Source: Gracilibacillus oryzae (GTDB taxonomy: Bacteria > Bacillota > Bacilli > Bacillales > Amphibacillaceae). From it: 64,000 nt of DNA. The translations under genes and the position numbers were made by a program. The stretch covers positions 79,327-143,326 of the forward strand of contig NZ_ML762428.1 of the NCBI RefSeq assembly GCF_009498735.1, written 5' to 3'. A model generated the notes under the pieces. That model saw nothing but the letters and a program-made list of their open reading frames with translations. It ran no database searches and had not been told where the DNA came from. Shown here one piece after another: positions 26,107 through 34,686 of this stretch (position 1 is the first letter of the stretch; every line of letters begins with the position of its first letter).

Positions 26107-26708
26107 CTCTCATTCCCTCTTTCTACTATCGATTTCAGATGATATGTCAATGTATCGATCATTTTTTCGTAGGTAAGCTTGTCAGGATGAAGTAAATGAT
26201 GCAGTGCCATGCCATCAATAATGGCATGCAGCCGGCTTATTTCCAATTTTTCATCCAAACCAGGTTTTAATAAGTTTCCCTTTTGGAGAAATTGCATAAT
26301 ATTGATTAATCCATTATGCATCTCCTCAAATGTAGCTTCACTAAGTTGCTTCAATTTCTTATCAACGAGTGTTTTCGATGAAAAGACAAACCAGACCTCC
26401 ATTTCTATCTTCCGCTCTTCATCCAATGGCAGCATCTCCCCTAATGCTTGAATAGCAATATCGACACGGTCACCTTTATAATGAGAAGATTGGATTCTTT
26501 GTGTCACTCTTTCTGTAACAAGTTTCATTGAAAACTGAAGTAATTCCGATTGGGTGGAAAAGTAATGGCGTAACGAACCAACTGATAATCCAGCAGTTGC
26601 GGCAACCTTTCTGACTGTGGCCTTTTCCAGCCCATTTTCTACAATGACTTTCCATGTGGCTTCTGCAATATGCACTTTTCGCTGATCATGATCTACTATT
26701 TTTGGCAT
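26103..26708 (-). CDS. TetR/AcrR-family regulator
   Basis: The 201-residue protein has an N-terminal TetR helix-turn-helix (VDHDQRKVHIAEATWKVIVENGLEKATVRKVAATAGLSVGSLRHYFSTQSELL). A helical ligand-binding domain of the BetI-like C-terminal type follows (EMEVWFVFSSKTLVDKKL, LHAIIDGMALHHLLHPDKLT). It is the promoter-proximal gene of a two-gene operon with larC2 and divergent from a small membrane-protein gene, with dyads in the shared upstream region. Effector and targets are unknown; a link to nickel-cofactor supply is only suggested by the coupling. Confidence 0.87.
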   Translation of the reverse strand: MPKIVDHDQRKVHIAEATWKVIVENGLEKATVRKVAATAGLSVGSLRHYFSTQSELLQFSMKLVTERVTQRIQSSHYKGDRVDIAIQALGEMLPLDEERKIEMEVWFVFSSKTLVDKKLKQLSEATFEEMHNGLINIMQFLQKGNLLKPGLDEKLEISRLHAIIDGMALHHLLHPDKLTYEKMIDTLTYHLKSIVERGNES

Positions 26709-26745
26709 ATTTTTATTTTAACACACTTGTATAAAGTGAGACTTT

Positions 26746-26880
26746 GATCAGTGGGGGTTTTAACCTCCCACACTGATCATTAGCGAAACTTATCAGGATG
26801 CTTAGCGTCTGTTATCCCCACTTACTATCTTCGTGTTACTCCATAATTTTAAAGTGGGGGAGTTACAGACGGTTAGCGCT
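26746..26880. repeat. Two nested dyads between the TetR gene and the YmcC-like membrane gene
   Basis: GATCAGTG plus GGGGG pairs with CCTCCC plus CACTGATC (26746-26778). A second, longer inverted repeat couples AGCGTCTGTTATCCCCACTT (26804-26823) with AAGTGGGGGAGTTACAGACG (26852-26871). They occupy most of the 235-bp intergenic region and could form a cruciform or long RNA hairpin. No gene is seen here. Confidence 0.65.
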
Positions 26881-26908
26881 GTGATTAATTTAATAATATG
26901 ATATGATT

Positions 26909-26924
26909 TAATACAAATGTATTA
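26909..26924. promoter_or_regulatory. Short palindrome before the membrane-protein gene, possible TetR operator
   Basis: TAATAC-AAAT-GTATTA is a dyad with 6-bp arms about 20 bp upstream of the ribosome binding site at 26931. Its position near the promoter of a gene divergent from a TetR-family regulator makes it a candidate operator; this is inference. Confidence 0.4.
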
Positions 26925-26943
26925 AAAAAAGGAGAATGTTCAC

Positions 26944-27480
26944 ATGATTGGATGGTTAATCATTCTTTGCGAAGTCGGTTTCTGGGTATTTGTGATAGCT
27001 GGATTGTTTGCAAGATATGTGATGAAAAAGGAAAAATTAAGTGCTATTCTTCTCATTTGTACACCTGTTGTTGATTTAGTTTTACTGATTGCTACAGTGA
27101 TTGATTTAAAAAATGGGGCGACTGCTACGGTCATTCACGGGATTGCTGCAATCTATATTGGAGTCAGCATTTCGTTTGGTCATCAAATGATCAGATGGGC
27201 TGATGTTCGATTTGCTTATTATTTCGCGAATGGTCCAAAGCCAGTTAAGAAGAAAAAGTACGGAAAGGAATTTGCCAAGTCCGAGAGACAGGGCTGGTAT
27301 CGCCATCTCATCGCATGGCTAATCGGCTGCAGCTTCCTTGCAAGTATTATTTGGTATATTAATAATGAACAGCAAACGGCACAATTAACGCAAATTTTCC
27401 TTATCTGGTCATTAGTATTAGCCATTGATTTTGTAATTAGTTTCAGTTATACGATTTTTCCTAAAAAACAACAAGCTTGA
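26944..27480 (+). CDS. Conserved membrane protein of unknown function (YmcC-like)
   Basis: This 178-residue protein has about five hydrophobic helices. Three are in the first 80 residues (MIGWLIILCEVGFWVFVIAGLFARYVM, LSAILLICTPVVDLVLLIATVIDL, ATVIHGIAAIYIGVSISFGHQ). A basic loop (KPVKKKKYGKEFAKSERQGW) and two more helices follow. The pattern recalls Bacillus YmcC, an uncharacterised membrane protein; I am not certain of that match. AAAGGAGAATG precedes the ATG. It is divergent from a TetR-family gene, which may control it. Confidence 0.75.
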   Translation: MIGWLIILCEVGFWVFVIAGLFARYVMKKEKLSAILLICTPVVDLVLLIATVIDLKNGATATVIHGIAAIYIGVSISFGHQMIRWADVRFAYYFANGPKPVKKKKYGKEFAKSERQGWYRHLIAWLIGCSFLASIIWYINNEQQTAQLTQIFLIWSLVLAIDFVISFSYTIFPKKQQA

Positions 27481-27483
27481 AAT

Positions 27484-27521
27484 AAGAAAAAGAGCAATTT
27501 CCGAGAACTGCTCTTTTTCTT
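27484..27521. terminator. Bidirectional terminator
   Basis: AAGAAAAAGAGCA and TGCTCTTTTTCTT form a 13-bp stem around 12 nt. It serves the membrane-protein gene and the convergent RsbR-type gene. Confidence 0.85.
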
Positions 27522-27564
27522 TCTTATATACCAAGCTGATATTATCACTTTAACGAAGCATTAA

Positions 27565-28443
27565 TTAGTAAACATTTATATTCGACTGGTCACTGCCATT
27601 CATACTTATTGATTTTCTATCATTCAATAAGTATTTTCCTAATGCCTGCTGCAATGTCCCTAATTTCTCTGTTTCTGCATTAAATTGGATTCCCAAGTCT
27701 GTCATTTCTTTTGCAACTTCCTTACGTAATCCGGTTATTACGGAAGAGCAGCCCATCATGGAAATACCATTAATTGTTTTTAACAGTTCGGATGTAACGA
27801 TTTCATCCATTGTTGCAATACCTGATAAATCAATAATTAATGTTTGAATACGAGTATCCGATACTTCTGTAAATACTTTCTCTTTTACAATATACATACG
27901 ATTAAAATCAATGGCCCCAATTAATGGCAGGATACTGATACTGTCATCTATAGGAATAATCGGAACAGACAGATTTTCAACTAATTTCTTTTGTTCACTT
28001 ATTAAAGCATCCTTGTAAGTAGAATAATTGATAAAAAAGGTATTTAAGAACATATCAACCCGATTGTTTATTTCCTGTTCCAATCTAAACAGATCACTAA
28101 TTTCAAAATCAGATGACAGATAATTGTATCTATGTATAAATATCCATAAAGAACGGCGAATAGCTTGAACCCATTCCAGCTTAAACGTTATTTCTATCGA
28201 TTGTGATGCCCATGCGATCCCTTCCTGCTTGGCAAAACTTTTTAGTTTGTCATCCTCACTGTCAATAATATAAACAATTAACTGATGGGCGTTATTCACT
28301 AAATCTATATTACCTACTTTTAATATTTCATCAATTTTATGTTTCACGTTTACTGCTTCTGATAACAAAGTTGCTTCAAAATTATCCTTATTCGCATAAA
28401 AAAAGTCTCTCAATTGAAACGAATCTTCGAAAACAATATCCAC
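27565..28443 (-). CDS. RsbR-type stressosome paralogue with STAS domain
   Basis: The 292-residue protein has an N-terminal, non-haem globin-like helical sensor region (about residues 10-150) and a C-terminal STAS domain (about 160-275: IPIDDSISILPLIGAIDFNRM, TLIIDLSGIATMDEIVTSELLK, MGCSSVITGLRKEVAKEMTDLG). RsbR proteins build the stressosome that controls the general stress factor sigma-B through RsbS and RsbT. Aligned by eye to RsbRA, the two phosphorylated threonines correspond to Glu214 and Glu246, so RsbT may not be able to phosphorylate it. It is monocistronic with no rsbS, rsbT or sigB nearby, as is usual for orphan RsbR paralogues. Confidence 0.82.
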   Translation of the reverse strand: MDIVFEDSFQLRDFFYANKDNFEATLLSEAVNVKHKIDEILKVGNIDLVNNAHQLIVYIIDSEDDKLKSFAKQEGIAWASQSIEITFKLEWVQAIRRSLWIFIHRYNYLSSDFEISDLFRLEQEINNRVDMFLNTFFINYSTYKDALISEQKKLVENLSVPIIPIDDSISILPLIGAIDFNRMYIVKEKVFTEVSDTRIQTLIIDLSGIATMDEIVTSELLKTINGISMMGCSSVITGLRKEVAKEMTDLGIQFNAETEKLGTLQQALGKYLLNDRKSISMNGSDQSNINVY

Positions 28444-28606
28444 TATTGGTTCCCCCTTGTATTGTATATCCCAAATATAAAAGATAATTCCCTTTTTTAA
28501 CTGTATCTAAACTCAATTTATTCATTTTATATCAAAATTACTTGAGTTAGCGAACCTTAAGGAAAGTATGTAATCAGGGCACATTCAACCCCATTATATC
28601 AAAAAT

Positions 28607-28637
28607 AGCATACCAATCCTATCTTAATTGGTATGCT
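28607..28637. terminator. Terminator of the pectin locus
   Basis: AGCATACCAA and TTGGTATGCT form a 10-bp stem. An A/T-rich tail on the minus strand marks the 3' end of the long locus starting at 44119. Confidence 0.8.
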
Positions 28638-28678
28638 TCTTCGGTTCCTTTATTTTCCATGATAAACAAATTACTTTA

Positions 28679-29521
28679 TCACACTTTGTCATATTGCTCA
28701 TGTAAATATGCTACACTTTCATCAATATATGGTTCTTTCGTATTTTCTAATAATACTTCTATATATGGTTTGTTTTCTTTCAGCCAGGAAAATAAGAGAT
28801 CATATCGTAATATCCCCTTACCAACCGGGACCATCTTAATCCAGTTATCCTCAATAATAAAATCCTTCGCATGAATCGCCACAATATTATCACCAAAAAG
28901 CGAGAAGCAATCTTGAAATACGTTCTCCTGGTTCTCGTAATTATCCATTGACATAAAATTAGCTGGATCGAGAATAACTTGCAGATGATTGGAATCAACC
29001 TCATCTAATAAACGGCGCATTAATTGTGGTGTATGAATCGGATGATTGATGCCACCTTCAATCCCTACAATCACACCCCACTTTTCTGCCTCATCCGCTA
29101 ATTCCTTCACACTCTTCACAACTTTTTGAAAAGCCTCTTCCGTAAAGTTATCTTCTGTATAGCCCATCTTTTCATTTACATTCCCAGTTTCTGATGCGAC
29201 GATACTGCAGCCAAAGTCTCTGGCAAAACGGATATGTTCCTTAAATCTGGAAAGAAGCTGCTCCCGTTTTGTCTCATCAGGATGAATCATATTAATATAG
29301 CAACCTAATATGGCAATATTAATATCATGATCAGCAAATGCCTTGTACATGTATTTGGCAAATCCAGGACTTAATGATCCTGTTTGTGTTGGCAAATCTG
29401 GAAAAGATTTGGCCAGTGCCAATTGAACTGCACCTAAGCCTTTTGATGCCGCTTCCTTTGCAATCTGTTCTGGTTCCTGAAAAGCAATATCATGTCCACG
29501 AATACCTAAATTCAGCCTCAT
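28679..29521 (-). CDS. Sugar-phosphate isomerase/epimerase-like TIM-barrel protein
   Basis: This 280-residue protein of the xylose-isomerase-like AP-endonuclease-2 superfamily has GVIVGIEGGINHPIHTPQLMRRLLDEV and LQVILDPANFM, with Glu and Asp expected to bind a divalent metal. IVAIHAKDF contributes the metal-binding His, and GKGILRYDLLFSWL the later barrel strands. Members isomerise or epimerise sugars, inositols or keto-sugars; the exact reaction cannot be read. It is the last gene of the pectin locus, but an RNA hairpin followed by a T-run separates it from kduD, so its expression may be lower or partly independent. Confidence 0.75.
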   Translation of the reverse strand: MRLNLGIRGHDIAFQEPEQIAKEAASKGLGAVQLALAKSFPDLPTQTGSLSPGFAKYMYKAFADHDINIAILGCYINMIHPDETKREQLLSRFKEHIRFARDFGCSIVASETGNVNEKMGYTEDNFTEEAFQKVVKSVKELADEAEKWGVIVGIEGGINHPIHTPQLMRRLLDEVDSNHLQVILDPANFMSMDNYENQENVFQDCFSLFGDNIVAIHAKDFIIEDNWIKMVPVGKGILRYDLLFSWLKENKPYIEVLLENTKEPYIDESVAYLHEQYDKV

Positions 29522-29557
29522 CTTATCAGACTCCTTTTCAACTAAAACCTGAAAAAG

Positions 29558-29583
29558 AATGACCAGCCTTTAAGCCAGTCACT
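29558..29583 (-). terminator. Intercistronic hairpin with T-run after kduD
   Basis: On the minus strand AGTGACTGGCT, a TAAA loop and GGCTGGTCATT can form an 11-bp stem with several G-U pairs, followed by CTTTTTC. It is probably a weak terminator that reduces readthrough into the last gene. Confidence 0.55.
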
Positions 29584-29589
29584 CTTCCA

Positions 29590-30366
29590 TTATCTTGCCA
29601 GCCATCCTCCGTCGACAGCTAAAACATGTCCATTCATATAATCCGATGCTTTACTTCCTAAGTAAACTACAGTTCCCATTAATTCGCTCGGATCTGCAAA
29701 GTGACCTGCAGGGATACGTGAAATTATTTCCGCACTCCGCTTTTCGTCAGCACGGATTGGCGCAGTATTTTTTGTAGCAAAATAGCCTGGCGCAATTGCA
29801 TTTACTTGTACATTATGTTCTGCCAGTTCATTGGCGAATGATTTCGTTAGGCCTGCGATCGCATGCTTACTAGCTGTATATGGCGGAATGAATTTACCGC
29901 CTTGGAAAGAAAGCATGGAAGCAATATTAATAATCTTACCTGCACGTCTTTCTACCATTACTTTTGCTGCCGCCTGACTTAATAAGTAAACAGCATCTAA
30001 GTTTAGTGCTATCACATCATCCCAGTCCTCATCTTTATACTCAAGCAGTGGATTCCGACGGATCGTACCAGCGTTATTTACTAAAATATCAACAGTACCA
30101 AATGTGTCCACACATGCTGGAACCACTTTTTTTAATTGTTCACGATCTGACAAATCGGCCTGGTGAAATTCGGCATTCCCTTCCACACCTGAAAGCAGTT
30201 CTTTTGTTTCCTCCCAGTTCGTACCATGTGTGACAACAAAGACATTGGCACCTGCTTTTGCCAAAGCAACCGTATATGCCTGACCAAGCCCGGTATTACC
30301 ACCTGTAATAATGGCTGTTTTGCCTTTTAATGAAAAATAATCTAAAGAAAAGTCTTGTAAACTCAC
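29590..30366 (-). CDS. kduD: KduD, 2-dehydro-3-deoxy-D-gluconate 5-dehydrogenase
   Basis: KduD reduces 2,5-diketo-3-deoxygluconate to 2-keto-3-deoxygluconate with NAD(P)H. This 258-residue short-chain dehydrogenase has the cofactor motif TGGNTGLGQAY (residues 21-31), NNAG, catalytic Ser in INIASMLSFQGG and YTASK with the active Tyr and Lys. The C-terminus GHVLAVDGGWLAR is typical of KduD. It lies 14 bp downstream of kduI. It acts on the product of KduI in the route from unsaturated galacturonate released by the GH105 hydrolase. Confidence 0.93.
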   Translation of the reverse strand: MSLQDFSLDYFSLKGKTAIITGGNTGLGQAYTVALAKAGANVFVVTHGTNWEETKELLSGVEGNAEFHQADLSDREQLKKVVPACVDTFGTVDILVNNAGTIRRNPLLEYKDEDWDDVIALNLDAVYLLSQAAAKVMVERRAGKIINIASMLSFQGGKFIPPYTASKHAIAGLTKSFANELAEHNVQVNAIAPGYFATKNTAPIRADEKRSAEIISRIPAGHFADPSELMGTVVYLGSKASDYMNGHVLAVDGGWLAR

Positions 30367-30379
30367 TTTCTATACCTCC

Positions 30380-31210
30380 TTAGCGAAGCTCATCCATTTT
30401 AACGTGATCCATATCATCATAAGTAATGTTCTCGCCGCACATTCCCCAGATGAATGTATAATTACTAGTCGCTGTACCACTGTGAATCGACCAGCTTGGC
30501 GAAATGACTGCTTGTTCATTTTTCAATACAAGGTGTCTCGTTTCACTTGGTTCACCCATAAAGTGGAATACACGCGTATCCGGTTCCATATCAAAATATA
30601 GATACACTTCACTGCGGCGATCATGGGTATGTGCCGGCATTGTATTCCAGACACTGCCTGGCTGCAGCATCGTTAACCCCATTTGCAGCTGACAGCTTTC
30701 ACAAACATTTGGATGGATATACTGGTGAATTCTCCGTTCATTTAATGTACCAGATTCACCTAATTCCAATGGTTTAATATCTTTAATATCAATTTTTACT
30801 GTTGGGTAAGTATGATGGGCTGGAGCTGAGTTAATATAGAATTTTGCAGGGTTTGCCGGGTCATTTGAGCCAAACCAAACTTCTTTTGTACCGCGGCTTA
30901 CATAAAGACCATCATGTCGTTTCATTTCATAACGTTCACCATCTAAAATAACGTAACCTTCATTACCAATATTAATAATGCCAAGTTCCCGGCGTTCTAA
31001 GAAGTAACTTACACCAAGCTGTTTATCTAATTTGATCGTCAAGTCTTCAGATGCCGGAGTCACTCCGCCAAAGATCATCCGATCAACATGGGTATAATTT
31101 AAGTGAACTTTTCCTGCTTCAAATAGTTTTTCAACTAAGAATTTCTCACGTAACTCGTCTGTATTATACCTTCTAATTTCTTCTGGGTGGTTTGCATAAC
31201 GTACTTCCAT
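30380..31210 (-). CDS. kduI: KduI, 5-keto-4-deoxyuronate isomerase
   Basis: KduI isomerises 5-keto-4-deoxyuronate to 2,5-diketo-3-deoxygluconate. This 276-residue cupin has the KduI-specific opening MEVRYANHPEEIRRYNTDELREKFL and a metal-binding His/Glu cluster in NTMPAHTHDRRSEVYLYFDM, with a further His in PSWSIHSGTATSNYTFIWGMCGEN. It lies 23 bp downstream of kdgK and upstream of kduD in the same operon. With KdgF, KduD, KdgK and KdgA it forms a complete route to central metabolism within the window. Confidence 0.96.
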   Translation of the reverse strand: MEVRYANHPEEIRRYNTDELREKFLVEKLFEAGKVHLNYTHVDRMIFGGVTPASEDLTIKLDKQLGVSYFLERRELGIINIGNEGYVILDGERYEMKRHDGLYVSRGTKEVWFGSNDPANPAKFYINSAPAHHTYPTVKIDIKDIKPLELGESGTLNERRIHQYIHPNVCESCQLQMGLTMLQPGSVWNTMPAHTHDRRSEVYLYFDMEPDTRVFHFMGEPSETRHLVLKNEQAVISPSWSIHSGTATSNYTFIWGMCGENITYDDMDHVKMDELR

Positions 31211-31233
31211 GAATAATTCCTCCTTGAAATTAA

Positions 31234-32244
31234 TTATCTGCTAATCTCTTGATTAAGACTCTGCATAAATTGTTCTACTTCTGCTGCAGAAAAGGCGTTA
31301 GCATCGCCTGTGATTGTATGTTTGAGAACACTTGCGGCTGTTGCAAAGTTAACAATTTTGTCTGGATTCCACTTATTCATCACCCCAAACAAAATCCCTG
31401 CTGCATACGCATCCCCCCCGCCAATACGATCAATAACTGGATCAATATGATAACTGTCGGTTTTTACTAGTTCCTGATTGGTAAAGATATACCCCTCTAA
31501 CTTATGTTCAGAAGATGTTTTAACCTCTCTTTTAGTCGATGCAAAAGTGGTTATACCAGGATATCTTTTTTGAATTTCCTCATAATAGTATTTCAGTTTC
31601 TGCTGGTGATTTCCTTCTTCTTTTAATGGATCGATATGTAATAAATAAACCGCATCCATATGATTACAAAAAGCAATATCCACATATGGTAATACTTTTA
31701 CAATTGCTTCACTCGCTTCTTTCTGACTCCACAATTTGGACCGAAAATTAAAATCAAAGCTGACTTTTATTCCGCGTTGTTTTGCCTGTTTCATTGCAAA
31801 TAGGGTAATTTCCTGTAATTCTTTTGACAGTGCGAGTGTTATTCCAGTTGTATGGAAAAGATCTATCCCCTCTAATATTCTATCCCAATCCAGCTCATCC
31901 TTCTGCAATTGAGAAAAACTTGAAAACTTTCGATCATAGGTTACTTGACTGGAGCGGTTCCCAATCCCGGATTCCACATAGTATAATCCTAGTCTTTCGC
32001 CGCCTTTAAGCAAATTACCAGTGTTTATTCGATAGGATTGCAGATATTTTTCACAAGCTTCACCAATAGTGTTATCAGGCACTTTACTGATATAGCTTGT
32101 TTCCACCCCGAAATTGGCTAAAGAAACAGCAACATTTGCTTCCGCCCCACCATAATAAAAAGTGAATTGATTGGTTTGCTGCAGCCTGACTGTAGGATCT
32201 GTTGTCAATCTGAGCAGCATTTCACCGAATGTTAATACTTTCAT
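31234..32244 (-). CDS. kdgK: KdgK, 2-keto-3-deoxygluconate kinase
   Basis: KdgK phosphorylates 2-keto-3-deoxygluconate to the 6-phosphate using ATP. The 336-residue PfkB-family kinase shows the N-terminal FGEMLLRL and FYYGGAEANVAVSLANFG motif. The C-terminal signature DRIGGGDAYAAGILFG (near residue 270) carries the catalytic Asp. Its start overlaps the kdgA stop by 4 bp (ATGA), giving translational coupling with the aldolase that consumes its product. Confidence 0.95.
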   Translation of the reverse strand: MKVLTFGEMLLRLTTDPTVRLQQTNQFTFYYGGAEANVAVSLANFGVETSYISKVPDNTIGEACEKYLQSYRINTGNLLKGGERLGLYYVESGIGNRSSQVTYDRKFSSFSQLQKDELDWDRILEGIDLFHTTGITLALSKELQEITLFAMKQAKQRGIKVSFDFNFRSKLWSQKEASEAIVKVLPYVDIAFCNHMDAVYLLHIDPLKEEGNHQQKLKYYYEEIQKRYPGITTFASTKREVKTSSEHKLEGYIFTNQELVKTDSYHIDPVIDRIGGGDAYAAGILFGVMNKWNPDKIVNFATAASVLKHTITGDANAFSAAEVEQFMQSLNQEISR

Positions 32245-32885
32245 ACACTCGCCTCTTTCACTTTCTCGACATATTGCTTGGCGAGCTCTGTAATCTTTCC
32301 ATAATCACCCGTTTTAGCTGGGGCAACTAAATTGCCGCCAATACCAACAGCAACAGCACCGTTCTTAAACCATTCCACCATATTGTCAAGACTCACACCG
32401 CCAGTCGGCATCATATTCGCCTGCGGTATCGGGGCATGCACCGCTTTCAAAAAGCCTGGGCTGACATTACTGCCAGGAAAGATTTTTACCACATCAGCGC
32501 CCGCTTCCATTGCTTCCTTGATTTCAGTAACGGTTAAACAGCCAGGCATATACGGTACTTGATATAAGTTACATAGTTTCGCAGTTTCCGCATCAAATGA
32601 CGGACCAACAATAAATGACGCACCAGCGAATATCGCTTGCCTTGCTGTATAAGCATCAAGGACAGTTCCGACACCGACCGTAACCTCCTGGTCATCCACA
32701 TACTTTTTGTTTAAAATTTCTACAGCTTCTTCCACATGGGGAATGGAGTAGGTTAATTCAATCGCTTTCATTCCCCCGCTAATACATGCATCTGCTACTT
32801 TTACGGCTTGATCGACCGTATCTGTCCTGATAACTGCTACAACTTTTTGTGATTGGAGATTTGATAAAACACGTAATTTGTTCAT
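32241..32885 (-). CDS. kdgA: KdgA, 2-keto-3-deoxy-6-phosphogluconate aldolase
   Basis: KdgA cleaves KDPG to pyruvate and glyceraldehyde-3-phosphate. The 214-residue class I aldolase has the catalytic Glu43 in GGMKAIELTYS and the Schiff-base Lys134 in DVVKIFPGSNVSPG. The phosphate-binding MPTGGV and GGNL segments are also present. It overlaps both neighbours by 4 bp (rhgT upstream, kdgK downstream), so these three genes are tightly coupled. Confidence 0.95.
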   Translation of the reverse strand: MNKLRVLSNLQSQKVVAVIRTDTVDQAVKVADACISGGMKAIELTYSIPHVEEAVEILNKKYVDDQEVTVGVGTVLDAYTARQAIFAGASFIVGPSFDAETAKLCNLYQVPYMPGCLTVTEIKEAMEAGADVVKIFPGSNVSPGFLKAVHAPIPQANMMPTGGVSLDNMVEWFKNGAVAVGIGGNLVAPAKTGDYGKITELAKQYVEKVKEASV

Positions 32886-33577
32886 TTGGCTGCCTCATTT
32901 CTTTTTAGATATAAACGGAGAGGATGATGTAACCGCTCTAGTTCCTGAACGAAAATGTTTGCATGAGCATGTGCTCCTATGTCTTTTAGATGTGTATCAT
33001 CCTGTTCACCATTAGGATAGCCTATATAGTGGTCTGGTTCAAGCCACATAAACCAATCTTTGGAACGGGCAGGTCCTAACTCCATTAATGCCTCTCTCGT
33101 TTTATCTAACATATCAATACAGACAACACCCTCTGTGATCCCGACTTCCCGCATTGCTCTCGGGTAATCTCCATGTGTCTCTAGTAAGTTACCATCTTGA
33201 TCAAAATGCCTTCGCGCAATAGATGTTAATAGAATAGGTGTTACTTTAGCTGCACGTGCACGGTTAATAAAGAAAGTTAAATTCTCCTGATATGTTGTGA
33301 AAGGCTTGGTTGCCCTCGCTTCATCCGGCTTCTCGTCATTATGTCCAAATTGAATGAGAACATAGTCGCCTTCCTGAAACTCTTTCTCCATATCTGACCA
33401 GCGACCTTCCTCAATAAATGATTTCGTGCTCCGGCCTGAGGCAGCATGATTCTTTACTGTTAAACGATCATTTAAAAAAGACGGTAATGCCTGGCCCCAG
33501 CCCATGCGGGGATAAGCGGACGGCTCATAATGAGACATCGTCGAATCCCCTGCTAAAAAAAGCTGTACCTTTTCCAT
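32882..33577 (-). CDS. rhgT: Rhamnogalacturonan acetylesterase (RhgT-like, SGNH hydrolase)
   Basis: This 231-residue SGNH esterase removes acetyl groups from rhamnogalacturonan oligosaccharides. The catalytic Ser12 lies in AGDSTMSH, Gly47-48 region in NHAASGRS, Asn80 in FGHND (residues 77-81), and the Asp193/His196 pair in QDDTHLKDIGA. This is the layout of the Bacillus RhgT/YesY family. It has no signal peptide, so it works on imported fragments. It overlaps the GH105 stop by 1 nt and kdgA by 4 nt. Confidence 0.9.
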   Translation of the reverse strand: MEKVQLFLAGDSTMSHYEPSAYPRMGWGQALPSFLNDRLTVKNHAASGRSTKSFIEEGRWSDMEKEFQEGDYVLIQFGHNDEKPDEARATKPFTTYQENLTFFINRARAAKVTPILLTSIARRHFDQDGNLLETHGDYPRAMREVGITEGVVCIDMLDKTREALMELGPARSKDWFMWLEPDHYIGYPNGEQDDTHLKDIGAHAHANIFVQELERLHHPLRLYLKRNEAAK

Positions 33578-34671
33578 TAGTTATTCTCACTTCCAATAGC
33601 TAATTGGACACTAGCAAGAATAAATGCTCCCACTCCATGAAGATCGTTCGTACTTGTTTCACGATTGACATAATAATCATAAGTTCCGATAGATGTACCT
33701 ATACAGATATCATGCAAATGGAAGTTGCCTTTTTCATCGATTTCCACTTTATTTTCTACTAATCCCTGGAATGCTTTTTCGGCATATGACCAGTAAGATT
33801 TATCAATATATCCTTTGTTTACAGCTTTTGCAATCGCATAGGCAAACAAACATGAACAGGAACTTTCCAAATAGTTGCCCTCATCTTCTGCTTTATCGAC
33901 TACTTGATACCATAAGCCAGTCGCTTCATCCTGATACTTAATTAACGCATCAATTAATTCATGAACAACCTGCTTTAATTCATCACGCTTTTCATGCTCT
34001 TCTGGCAGCATTTCAATAAAATTAGCTGTTACCATACTGTACCAGCCAAGTGCACGGCCCCAAACTTCTGGAGCATGACCCTTTTCTGTTGCCCATGGTG
34101 TCTGCTTGCTCTCATCATATCCATGGTAATACAGTCCATTTTCTTTTTTCGTATTTTTACGCATTAAACGTTCTTGTTCCATGACTAAGTCTGTCAGTTC
34201 CGGTTCATCAAACATCTGACCATATTGAATCGTAAACGGTCCAGCCATGTACAGACCGTCTAACCACATTTGGTATGGATATTTGTCTTTATGCCAGAAT
34301 CCGCCTTCTTTTGTTTTGTTTAACGTATTTAATAGATTGCGTAATTTAGCTGCCGCTGTTTTATACCGTTGATCATATGTTTGTTTATATAACGGCAACA
34401 ATAACAAGCCTGGCTGAATCGCATCTAATTCACTTCTTGCAAAATAGAAGTTTCCTTCCTCATCAATCAGCTTATCAACATATTCTTTAAAGTAATCGAA
34501 ATATTTTTGCTCCCCTGTTCGTTGCCATACATCATGCATTCCGCAAAGGAAAACACCTTGATGATAATGCCAGCGGTCTGCTGGCGGCAGCTTAACAGGC
34601 TCATACTGATTCATTAATGTATCACATGCTAGCTTTGCCCAATCTAATGCACTTCTTTGTTTTACTGTCAT
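33577..34671 (-). CDS. Unsaturated rhamnogalacturonyl hydrolase, GH105 (YteR/YesR-like)
   Basis: GH105 enzymes remove the unsaturated galacturonate left at the non-reducing end by a lyase. The 364-residue protein forms an alpha/alpha six-barrel. Asp138 in QMWLDGLYMAGPF corresponds to the catalytic Asp of YteR; HAPEVWGRALGWYSM and YLESSCSCLFAYAIAKAV are further family motifs. There is no signal peptide. Its start lies 15 bp after the GH43 gene, and its stop overlaps the rhgT start. Its product feeds KdgF, KduI and KduD. Confidence 0.93.
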   Translation of the reverse strand: MTVKQRSALDWAKLACDTLMNQYEPVKLPPADRWHYHQGVFLCGMHDVWQRTGEQKYFDYFKEYVDKLIDEEGNFYFARSELDAIQPGLLLLPLYKQTYDQRYKTAAAKLRNLLNTLNKTKEGGFWHKDKYPYQMWLDGLYMAGPFTIQYGQMFDEPELTDLVMEQERLMRKNTKKENGLYYHGYDESKQTPWATEKGHAPEVWGRALGWYSMVTANFIEMLPEEHEKRDELKQVVHELIDALIKYQDEATGLWYQVVDKAEDEGNYLESSCSCLFAYAIAKAVNKGYIDKSYWSYAEKAFQGLVENKVEIDEKGNFHLHDICIGTSIGTYDYYVNRETSTNDLHGVGAFILASVQLAIGSENN

Positions 34672-34686
34672 CTATCTCTCTCCTCT

